Positions 1 through 5,928 of a DNA stretch of 10,459 bases are shown here, piece by piece. The DNA is taken from contig CAZLSB010000141.1 in NCBI GenBank assembly GCA_964561825.1, positions 1 to 10,459 of the forward strand, in the 5' to 3' direction. Position 1 is the first letter of the stretch. The number at the start of each line of letters is the position of its first letter. Made by a program: the position numbers and the translations under genes. Under the pieces are notes generated by a model, which was not told the origin of the DNA, searched no databases, and was given only the letters and a program-made list of their open reading frames with translations. The DNA comes from JADKFD01 sp964561825 (lineage in GTDB: Bacteria > Pseudomonadota > Gammaproteobacteria > Xanthomonadales > SZUA-5).

Positions 1-19
1 AGTCTGCGCTATGCCAAAA

Positions 20-119
20 GGCCGTCCTGCCCTTCGGGTTGCGCGTCCGGCCTCTGCGACGCTTAAGCAATGGAAGAGCCATTGCCTGCGCGCCGCGCCT
101 TGCAGACATCCGCTTAAGC
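20..119. repeat. Hairpin-rich intergenic stretch at the left edge
   Basis: Seen directly: GGCCG at 20-24 pairs with CGGCC at 48-52, enclosing a smaller CCC/GGG hairpin (30-38). A perfect 7-bp inverted repeat, GCAATGG/CCATTGC, lies at 67-85 with a 5-base loop. The 9-mer CGCTTAAGC, which contains an 8-bp palindrome, occurs twice (60-68 and 111-119). An open reading frame crosses this stretch but is Arg/Ala/Pro-rich and resembles no family I know. The density of palindromes suggests an interspersed non-coding repeat of the chromosome, lying just beyond the 3' end of the GNAT remnant. I cannot name the repeat family. Positions 120-192 show nothing further. Confidence 0.4.
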
Positions 120-192
120 TCACAACGCATCTCAGGCGCAAAGCCCGACAGGCTGCTAGGCTTTCCGAGTTCGCGTTTGGCGACGAATGCGG

Positions 193-565
193 TCAGTTTG
201 ACTCTATCAAGATAGAGCGCACCGTCTCGATCGTCATAAGCAAGGTCATCGGTTGCGACGGCGATTCAAAGAAACCACAGGAAAGGTAGAACTGCTTGGC
301 CTGCGCAGAAATCGCGTGTACCAAAATCGCGAACACTCGGCGATCCAAGGGGACCGGCGCAGATGAGTCAAAGCGCCGAGTGCAACTCGGTGATCCAGGG
401 GGGACTGGCGCCAAGCGATCTGCAGCGCCGAGTTGTACTTGGCATGCGGTTCATCGCTGACAACCAGAGAACAAGCGGCGCACGCTGCCTCACCCTTGCC
501 GTCTTCGCTATGCTGGCCCACTGCTTTGGGTCTGGAGTCAATGCGGGTGCAAACGCCGAGTTCGA
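193..565 (-). pseudogene. Remnant of a GNAT N-acetyltransferase (TacT-like), split by repeats
   Basis: Reading the reverse strand, about 47 codons ending at TGA (193-195) give a convincing C-terminus of a GNAT acetyltransferase. They show ILVHAISAQAKQFY, then CGFFESPSQPMTLLM, then a short helix. The motif VHA-x4-AK-x-FY-x3-GF-x2-SP is typical of GNAT toxins such as TacT and their non-toxin relatives. No complete N-terminus precedes it. Directly upstream lie two palindromic repeat units (333-435). Beyond them, in another reverse frame, 441-565 reads LGVCTRIDSR, then GKGEAACAAC, then SLVVSDEPHA. I infer this is the degraded acetyl-CoA-binding region that would normally join the VFAILVHA segment. 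The C-terminal part is clear; the upstream part is weak. The gene has lost its start and frame, so it should be inactive. No antitoxin gene is visible beside it. Confidence 0.6.
333..435. repeat. Two tandem palindromic repeat units with paired base changes
   Basis: Unit 1 is 333-382 and unit 2 is 383-435. They share ACTCGG(C/T)GATCCA(A/G)GGG near the left end and GCGCCGAGT at the right end. Each unit ends in an inverted repeat. In unit 1, CACTCGGCG (334-342) pairs perfectly with CGCCGAGTG (374-382). In unit 2, CAACTCGGTG (383-392) pairs with CGCCGAGTTG (426-435), with one G-T wobble. The extra A/T pair in unit 2 is present in both arms. At the junction CCGAGT-GCA-ACTCGG (376-390) forms a third hairpin that excludes the other two. 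A further half-site, CGCCGAGTT, lies at 554-562. The block sits inside the GNAT remnant and upstream of moeA. Confidence 0.7.
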
Positions 566-597
566 TTGAGCTGCTGCTGCGGGAACGCGGTGTGCGT

Positions 598-1827
598 ATG
601 CGGATTGGCGTGGCCGAGGCGCAGCAGGCGCTGGCGGCGGCGCTGATCAACGCGAATCCGGCGGTCGAACGCGTGGGACTATCCGAGGCCCACGGTCGGT
701 GCTTGGCTGAAGACATCCATATCGGGCATTCTTTGCCGCCATTCGCCAACTCGGCGATGGACGGTTATGCCTGCCGCCACGCGGATTTGCAGCAAACCGC
801 CTTGCAGCTGATCGGCGAGAGTCGTGCTGGTGCGCGTTTTGTGGGCCAACTGGGCGCCGGCCAGTGCGTGCGCATATCGACCGGTGCGATGGTGCCGAAC
901 GGCGCCGATACCGTGGTGATCCAGGAAGACACCACGCGCAGTGGCGATCAGGTCCAAGTGACCCAGATTCCGAGGATCGGCGCGAACATTCGGCTCAAAG
1001 GCGAAGAGTGTGCCGCGGGTACGCGCCTGCTGAAGCGTGGTTTGCGGCTGGACGCGCGCGGCTTGGCGCTTGCGGCGAGCGCCGGCCGCGCGCAGTTACG
1101 CGTGGTGGCGCGTCCGCGTGTTGCGATCATCAGCACTGGCGATGAATTGGCGACGCCCAATCAGCCCTTGGCAGCGGGTCAGATTTACGACAGCAATGCG
1201 ACGCTTTTACATGCGCTGCTGCTTGAGGCTGGCGCACACCCGCTGCCCAGCCAGGCGACCGCCGACGATCCTCAGCGTCTGGCGCTGGCGCTACAGGGTG
1301 CCGCCAACAGCGCAGATCTGCTGATCACCACCGGTGGTGCATCGGTCGGTGATCACGACCATATGCCGCAACTACTGGCACAGCACGGCTGCGTGCATTT
1401 CTGGAAGGTGCGCATGAAACCCGGCATGCCGGTGTTGTTCGGGGAGTTCGCCGGCAAACCGCTGCTCGCCCTGCCCGGCAATCCGGTTTCGGTGTTCATC
1501 AGCTTTCGCGTGCTCGCCCAGGCGGCCATTCAAGCCTGGCAGGGCTTGGTGCCGGCCGATCCAGTGCGCTGGCCGGCACGCTTACTTGCGCCGTTGCGCA
1601 AAACCCACGCTCGCGCCGAATATCTGCGCGCGGTTTATCGCGTCGATGCGCAAGGGCAGCTGTGGGTCCGACCTTTGCTGGCGCAAGAATCGCACCGCAG
1701 CTTGAGTCTGATGCAAGCCAGTGTGTTGCTGAACTTGCCGGAAGGACCAATCGACCTGCCTGCCGGCGCGATCATTAACATCGAACCACTGTTTCAGGCT
1801 GCGCAAGCTGAAACTGACTGGGAGTAG
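598..1827 (+). CDS. moeA: Molybdopterin molybdenumtransferase MoeA
   Basis: The product (409 aa) inserts molybdenum into adenylated molybdopterin to give active molybdenum cofactor in the cytoplasm. Family motifs appear in order: NSAMDGYA (residues 51-58) in the N-terminal domains, STGDEL (179-184), IYDSN (196-200) and TTGGASVGDHD (244-254) in the MPT-binding domain, then KPGMP (274-278) and LPGNPVS (292-298), followed by the C-terminal beta domain (about 320-400). Length is normal for the family. The ATG at 598 is preferred because the protein then begins MRIGVAEAQQAL, where MoeA proteins usually begin. A longer in-frame start at 541 has a GGAG only 3 bases upstream, and its first codons overlap what looks like the GNAT remnant. 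The stop is 4 bases from the next start, so moeA and the moeB fusion are almost certainly co-transcribed. No convincing promoter was found upstream. Confidence 0.93.
   Translation: MRIGVAEAQQALAAALINANPAVERVGLSEAHGRCLAEDIHIGHSLPPFANSAMDGYACRHADLQQTALQLIGESRAGARFVGQLGAGQCVRISTGAMVPNGADTVVIQEDTTRSGDQVQVTQIPRIGANIRLKGEECAAGTRLLKRGLRLDARGLALAASAGRAQLRVVARPRVAIISTGDELATPNQPLAAGQIYDSNATLLHALLLEAGAHPLPSQATADDPQRLALALQGAANSADLLITTGGASVGDHDHMPQLLAQHGCVHFWKVRMKPGMPVLFGEFAGKPLLALPGNPVSVFISFRVLAQAAIQAWQGLVPADPVRWPARLLAPLRKTHARAEYLRAVYRVDAQGQLWVRPLLAQESHRSLSLMQASVLLNLPEGPIDLPAGAIINIEPLFQAAQAETDWE
1821..1824 (+). promoter_or_regulatory. Ribosome binding site supporting a TTG start of the moeB fusion
   Basis: GGAG lies inside the last codons of moeA and is followed by 7 bases to TTG at 1832. 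The ATG at 1842 is not in the MoeB frame, and no ATG or GTG lies in frame near the expected N-terminus. TTG is therefore the best start, and translation is coupled to moeA. Confidence 0.6.
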
Positions 1828-1831
1828 CCCG

Positions 1832-3010
1832 TTGAGAAGTGATGATTGGCTGCAACAACTGCGCGCCAGCACGCCGCATATAGCCGCGCAGCAGGCGCAA
1901 TTGCGTCAGCAACTGGGCGCGCTGATCTTGGATGTGCGCGAAGCCGCCGAATGGGCCGATGGCAGTCCAACGCAGGCCTTGCGTGTAGCGCGCAGTCAAC
2001 TGGAGTTTGAGATTGCGCGTCTGGTGCCCAATAAAGAACGCGAGCTCTTACTGCTGTGCGCGGCCGGTGCGCGCGCCCTGTTGTGTGCGCAGACGCTTGC
2101 AGAACTGGGTTACTCGAATACGGTCGTGATCGAAGGTGGATTTCGCGCTTGGAAATCCGCACACCTGCCCATCGACGTCAGCCAAGCTACCGATGCAGTT
2201 TGGTTGCGCCGTTACGCTCGACAGATCGTGCTGCCAGAAATTGGCGAGGCGGGTCAACGGCGTTTGGCGCAGGCGCGCGTCTTGCTGATTGGCGCCGGTG
2301 GTTTGGGCTCGCCGGTGGCCTTGTATCTGGCGGCGGCGGGCGTCGGCAGTTTGCGCATCGTTGACGACGATCGGGTGGAAGAGAGCAACCTGCAGCGCCA
2401 GCCCTTGCATACCACCGCGCGCGTCGGCCGCGCCAAGGTGCAATCGGCCAGCGAAACGCTGTTGGCGCTCAATCCCGCGCTCAAAATCGAAGCAATCGAA
2501 CAACGCGTCAAGCGCAGCAATGTCGATGACTTGATCAGCGATTGCACCTTGCTGGTGGACGGCTCAGATAATCTTCCGACCCGCTATTTGCTCAGCGATG
2601 CCGCGGTCAAACATAGCAAGGCCTTGGTGTACGGCGCAGTCGAACGCTTTAGCGGGCAGGTTAGTGTTTTTCACCCCGGCAGCGCACGTGGGCACGCGCC
2701 GTGTTATCGCTGTTTGTTTCCTGAGCCACCGTCCGCAGATCAGGCGCCCAATTGTGCGCAAATCGGCGTTTTAGGCGTGGTGCCAGGCGTGATTGGTTTG
2801 CTGCAAGCCAACGAGGCGCTGAAATTGCTGTTGGGGATTGGCGAACCGCTCATCGGTCGCCTGTTGTTGTTTGATGCGCTGGCGATACGTTTTCGAGAAT
2901 TGCGCTTGACCGCTGATCCCGCCTGCGCGGTGTGCGCGCCGGGGCGAGAATTCCCTGGTTATGTGGATTATCTGGCGTTTTGTTCGGGCGTCGCAGCGCA
3001 CATAGCGTAA
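1832..3010 (+). CDS. moeB: Rhodanese-MoeB fusion (molybdopterin-synthase adenylyltransferase)
   Basis: MoeB activates the C-terminus of MoaD by adenylation so that it can be thiocarboxylated and feed molybdopterin synthase. In this 392-aa protein an N-terminal rhodanese-like domain (about 5-115) carries LLLLCAAGAR, with C76 as the likely persulfide cysteine. The ThiF/MoeB domain (about 124-369) follows: YARQIVLPEIG, nucleotide loop GAGGLGS (154-160), NLQRQ (186-190), GRAK (199-202), DGSDN (243-247), APNCAQIGVLG, and two zinc-binding pairs, C291/C294 and C365/C368. All adenylation residues seem present. In human MOCS3 and MoeZ the rhodanese domain is C-terminal; here the order is reversed, an arrangement I recall from Xanthomonadales. 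The fusion would deliver sulfur to the same MoaD that it activates. The start is TTG. It is the second gene of the moeA operon and converges on the DUF1244 gene. Confidence 0.9.
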   Translation: MRSDDWLQQLRASTPHIAAQQAQLRQQLGALILDVREAAEWADGSPTQALRVARSQLEFEIARLVPNKERELLLLCAAGARALLCAQTLAELGYSNTVVIEGGFRAWKSAHLPIDVSQATDAVWLRRYARQIVLPEIGEAGQRRLAQARVLLIGAGGLGSPVALYLAAAGVGSLRIVDDDRVEESNLQRQPLHTTARVGRAKVQSASETLLALNPALKIEAIEQRVKRSNVDDLISDCTLLVDGSDNLPTRYLLSDAAVKHSKALVYGAVERFSGQVSVFHPGSARGHAPCYRCLFPEPPSADQAPNCAQIGVLGVVPGVIGLLQANEALKLLLGIGEPLIGRLLLFDALAIRFRELRLTADPACAVCAPGREFPGYVDYLAFCSGVAAHIA

Positions 3011-3093
3011 CAAGCGCGACATCGCTCGTTGACAATGCCAATCGTCAGGCATGACCTACTCGGCGGGTGCGCGTGTAAGTCGCCCAAGCACCC

Positions 3094-3444
3094 TTACCCT
3101 TTGGGATGTGCGTGCAACGCAGCGGCAAATCGGGATAACTGCTCGTCCGTTGCGGCGAGTTGATGGTGCGCCTTCCATTGCGCAAACGGCATGCCGTAAA
3201 CACGCATTCGCGCTTGCTCTTTGGAGATGGGCTCGCTTTGCGCGGCGGCTTGTTGGTACCAATCGGCCAAACAATTGCGGCAAAAGCCCGCCAAAATCAT
3301 CAAATCGATGTTTTGCACATCACTACGCTCGTTGAGGTGGGCCAAAAGTTTGCGAAAAACCGCGGCTTCAAGCGCATCACTTGCTGCACTAATCGCGGCG
3401 GGCGCTTCGGGTTCATTGCAGGCCATGATTCTGTTGTCGTTCAT
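3094..3444 (-). CDS. DUF1244 family protein
   Basis: A 116-aa soluble protein of unknown function. The core AAVFRKLLAHLNERSDVQNI (residues 27-46), then DLMILAGFCRNCLADWY (47-63) and RVYGMPFAQWKA (81-92), is the DUF1244 signature, widespread in Alpha- and Gammaproteobacteria. C55 and C58 form a CxxC pair inside the FCRNCL motif and could bind metal or be redox active; that is inference. The ATG at 3444 is chosen over a TTG farther upstream and an ATG at 3426. None has a strong Shine-Dalgarno, and all precede the conserved core, so the first 20 or so residues are uncertain. It converges on moeB, with 83 bases between the stops and no strong terminator. It diverges from tatT with 128 bases between the starts. 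Nothing links it functionally to either neighbour. Confidence 0.85.
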   Translation of the reverse strand: MNDNRIMACNEPEAPAAISAASDALEAAVFRKLLAHLNERSDVQNIDLMILAGFCRNCLADWYQQAAAQSEPISKEQARMRVYGMPFAQWKAHHQLAATDEQLSRFAAALHAHPKG

Positions 3445-3562
3445 CGTGCGGGCCTGCAGTGTACGCAATGGCTGGGTCTCGCGTGCTTACCGGTACCTTC
3501 GGCATACCACCATGCATGCTTGGCTGGCGTAGACTGCTCCCCGGTTTTAACCGATTTGTTGT

Positions 3563-3567
3563 GGTGA
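3563..3567 (+). promoter_or_regulatory. Possible ribosome binding site of tatT
   Basis: GGTGA ends 5 bases before GTG at 3573. It favours that codon over in-frame GTG codons at 3561 and 3564 and over ATG at 3615, which would leave only nine residues before the lipobox cysteine. The match is moderate. No clear -35/-10 pair was found in the 3445-3572 divergent region. Confidence 0.4.
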
Positions 3568-3572
3568 TTCGC

Positions 3573-4445
3573 GTGTCTTTATTTGCAAATGCGACTTTCA
3601 TTCGATATGTGGCGATGTCTTGCGTGCTGGCGCTGTCGGGCTGCGCCACGCTGGTCGACCGAGCAGCAGCCAATCTAGGACGCCAGCTCTCTGCTGGAAT
3701 TTTGGATCATGACGATCCAGCCACGGTTGCGGCAGGATTGCCCGCTTATCTATTGCTGCTGGATGGGCTTAATCACGATGGCGCGGCCAACGCGGCGCGT
3801 TTGTGTTTAGCGGCAGATTTGTACGGGGCCTATGCCGGATCCTTTGTAGATGACCCTGAACGCGCCAAGCGACTGAGTAGTCGCGCATTGGACTACGCAT
3901 CACGCGCCGCCTGCGCTACCAACCGTGGCTGGTGTGAACTGCCCCAAGCCAAGTTTGACGAAGTTGCGGCACGCGTCACCGACGTGACTGCCCAACAAGT
4001 GGAGGTACTCTATTGTTTGGGTGGCGCCTGGGCTGGTTTTATCCAAGCCCATGCCGACGATTGGAATGCCATCGCCGCCATTCCAAAGGTGCGGCATATC
4101 ATTGAGCTCGCCGTGCAGCGTGTGCCTGATTTTCGCGACGGTCAGGGTCAGTTGTATTTGGGTGTGATGAACTCTCTACTGCCGCCAGCCTATGGTGGCA
4201 AACCAGAGTTGGCGCAGCGCTATTTTGAGGAAGCCCTGGTGCGATCCAAGGGCCACAACCAAATGGTGCGGGTGCTGTACGCACGCCAATACGCGCGTTT
4301 GGTTTTCGATCAAGCATTGCATGATCGATTAATAGACGAAGCCTTGGCCGCCGACCCGAAGGTACCAGGATGGACATTGATGAACACGCTGGCGCAGCGC
4401 CAAGCGCTGCTGCTGAAGGCAAACTCCAAGGAATATTTCGAATGA
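3573..4445 (+). CDS. tatT: TPAT transporter lipoprotein TatT (TAtT family)
   Basis: A periplasmic lipoprotein of the TRAP-associated TatT family, whose TPR-like helical repeats form trimers that bind the solute-binding partner TatP (known from Treponema Tp0956/Tp0957). With GTG as start it is 290 aa. It has a signal peptide with lipobox LSGC (21-24), lipidated at C24, followed by an all-helical body. The segment LLPPAYGGKPELAQRYFEEAL (202-222) is typical of the family, as are LYARQYARL (235-243) and the alternating short helices. An Ala-rich pairing of helices runs from about 50 to 190. It is the first gene of the operon; its TGA overlaps the tatP ATG (ATGA at 4442-4445). The signal peptide n-region is poor in basic residues with this start. 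The GTG at 3564 would add an Arg, so the exact start is open. Confidence 0.85.
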   Translation: MSLFANATFIRYVAMSCVLALSGCATLVDRAAANLGRQLSAGILDHDDPATVAAGLPAYLLLLDGLNHDGAANAARLCLAADLYGAYAGSFVDDPERAKRLSSRALDYASRAACATNRGWCELPQAKFDEVAARVTDVTAQQVEVLYCLGGAWAGFIQAHADDWNAIAAIPKVRHIIELAVQRVPDFRDGQGQLYLGVMNSLLPPAYGGKPELAQRYFEEALVRSKGHNQMVRVLYARQYARLVFDQALHDRLIDEALAADPKVPGWTLMNTLAQRQALLLKANSKEYFE

Positions 4446-5440
4446 TTCATGCAAATTCGTGCCGCATTTTGCTCGCCGTCGCCCTGACGCTGGGCAGCGC
4501 AGCCCACGCCGCAGCACTCAAAGTCGCCACTTTGGCCCCGGAAGGCAGTTCGTGGATGCGTGAAATGCGCGCCGCCGGCGACACACTGAAATTAGCGACC
4601 GATGGCCGTGTGGAACTGAAGTTTTTCCCCGGCGGCGTGATGGGCAATAGCGATACGGTGCTGCGCAAGATCAAACTGGGCCAACTCAACGGAGGCGCAT
4701 TCGCAGCAACGGAGCTGACCAGCGTGAATCCGGATGTCGCGGTTTATGGCCTGCCGTTTAGTTTTTCCAACACTGACGAAGTCCGCCAAGCGCGGCTGAG
4801 TTTGGATTCGAAAATCAAAGCCGGATTCGAGGCTAACGGCATGGTGGTTGCTGGCATCACCGGCGGCGGCTTCATCTACTTGATGAGCACAAAGCCAATC
4901 GCCACCCAAGAACAGATGCGCGCCACCAAAGTATGGGTACCCGAAGGCGATGCAATCGGTCGCATTGCGTTTTCTGAGGTGGGCGCGACGCCGGTGCAAT
5001 TGGCTTTGGGCGATGTTTACACCAGTCTGCAAACCGGCTTGGTGGAAACCGTTGGCAATACCACCACCGGCGCGGTCGCGTTTCAATGGGCCAGCAAGCT
5101 GAAAATGATGATCGATTTACCAGTGTCGTATACCGTCGGCATTTTGACTTTCGACAAAAAAGCGCTCGATCGTCTGGCGCCTGAGGATCGCGCGCTGGTG
5201 ATTAGCAGTGTCGAGGCCGCCTTCGCGCGTTTGGAGATCAGCAACGCTGCCGACGACCTCGCTACCCGTGACACGCTGCGCAACGAGGGCATTGAAATTG
5301 TCACCCCGAGTGACGCCGAAGCGCAGGCCTGGCGCGACGTGGGCAAACGCACCATAGAGCGCATGCGTAGTGAGGGATTAATCTCAGCAGCCATTCTCGA
5401 CACGCTGAAACAAGCCAAAACGGCCGCCGGGAGTCACTAA
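4442..5440 (+). CDS. tatP: TRAP/TPAT periplasmic solute-binding protein TatP (DctP family)
   Basis: The periplasmic ligand receptor of the transporter, 332 aa. A signal peptide ends at SAAHA (19-23), and the mature protein begins AALKVATLAPEGSSW. DctP features follow: FFPGGVMGNSDTVLRKIKLGQLNGG (61-85), LPFSF (104-108), and GATPVQLALGDVYTSLQTGLVE (181-202) near the hinge. The strand that in most DctP proteins reads K-(I/V)-R and supplies the carboxylate-binding Arg reads KVWVPEGD (163-170), so position 165 is Trp. This is consistent with TPAT receptors, which are thought to bind non-carboxylate, perhaps hydrophobic, ligands. The substrate cannot be read from the sequence. The start is fixed by AAGGA at 4428-4432, 9 bases upstream, and by the 4-base overlap with tatT. 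The stop overlaps the tatQ start by one base (TAATG). Confidence 0.92.
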   Translation: MIHANSCRILLAVALTLGSAAHAAALKVATLAPEGSSWMREMRAAGDTLKLATDGRVELKFFPGGVMGNSDTVLRKIKLGQLNGGAFAATELTSVNPDVAVYGLPFSFSNTDEVRQARLSLDSKIKAGFEANGMVVAGITGGGFIYLMSTKPIATQEQMRATKVWVPEGDAIGRIAFSEVGATPVQLALGDVYTSLQTGLVETVGNTTTGAVAFQWASKLKMMIDLPVSYTVGILTFDKKALDRLAPEDRALVISSVEAAFARLEISNAADDLATRDTLRNEGIEIVTPSDAEAQAWRDVGKRTIERMRSEGLISAAILDTLKQAKTAAGSH

Positions 5441-5928
5441 TGCGGTTCTTGCGCGGCTTGGCAGACGGCGTGGCGTGGATTGAAAACGCCTTGTTAGCGA
5501 GCCTGGGTTTGGGCCTGCTGATCGCCGCGGCCGCGCAATTGGGCTTTCGTTTTTTTGGTTCTGGGCCGGTTTGGCTGGATCCGTTGATGCGCACCGCCAC
5601 ACTGTGGTTAGCTTTGGTAGGCGCTCTGGTCGCCACCCGCGAAGGCCGCCAGCTGCAGATTGATGTGCTCACCCGTTATCTGCGCGGTTGGTTTGGACAC
5701 GCCGCACGAATTTTGGTTGCCCTATTCACCGCTGGTATTTGTGCGCTCTTAGCCCACGCAAGTTGGACATTGGTGCAACTTGAATATGAAAGTGGCACGG
5801 AAATCTTTGCCGGACTGCCCAATTGGTGGGCACTAGCGATTATGCCGGTGGTATTTACGTTAATGACCGTGCACGCGCTCAGTTTCATCGCTCACCCGGC
5901 GCCCGACCATTTGCAGCCCACGCCATGA
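5440..5928 (+). CDS. tatQ: TRAP transporter small permease TatQ (DctQ family)
   Basis: The small integral membrane subunit of the TRAP transporter, 162 aa, which packs against the large DctM-type subunit. Four hydrophobic segments are visible at about 16-38, 46-67, 88-113 and 127-150. The second includes WLDPLMRTATLWLALVGALV (45-64) followed by a polar REGRQLQID loop, the usual DctQ pattern. The ATG overlaps the tatP stop by one base, and GGGAG at 5429-5433 lies 6 bases upstream. The TGA overlaps the tatM ATG (ATGA), so stoichiometric, coupled synthesis is likely. Length is normal for the family. Confidence 0.9.
   Translation: MRFLRGLADGVAWIENALLASLGLGLLIAAAAQLGFRFFGSGPVWLDPLMRTATLWLALVGALVATREGRQLQIDVLTRYLRGWFGHAARILVALFTAGICALLAHASWTLVQLEYESGTEIFAGLPNWWALAIMPVVFTLMTVHALSFIAHPAPDHLQPTP

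Noticed and set aside
11..289. Forward open frame of 92 codons at the left edge
   Set aside because: Arg/Ala-rich, no recognisable domain, no clear ribosome binding site, runs through hairpins and antisense to the GNAT C-terminus.
333..435. Integron attC sites
   Set aside because: The unit ends do not show the expected pairing of an RYYYAAC core site with a GTTRRRY core site plus inner L boxes, and no integrase is visible.
333..435. CRISPR repeats
   Set aside because: Only two units, with no unique spacers of regular length; the interior of the units is itself similar.
541..597. Longer moeA start at ATG 541
   Set aside because: GGAG lies only 3 bases upstream, and the added codons do not resemble a MoeA N-terminus and overlap the probable GNAT remnant. 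The ATG at 598 fits the family better, although its own ribosome binding site is weak.
246..749. Long reverse open frame across the repeats and the 5' end of moeA
   Set aside because: As a whole it is antisense to moeA and matches no family. Only the part at 441-565 is of interest, as a possible GNAT remnant.
3011..3093. Bidirectional terminator between moeB and the DUF1244 gene
   Set aside because: Only 4-5 bp stems (such as ATGCC/GGCAT around 3035-3052) with no T or A tracts.
3530..3535. TAGACT as the -10 box of a tatT promoter
   Set aside because: No acceptable -35 sequence lies 16-18 bases upstream.
5823..5924. Longer N-terminus for TatM overlapping tatQ
   Set aside because: It would add 34 polar residues before the first membrane segment; ATG 5925 gives the standard DctM start and an ATGA overlap.
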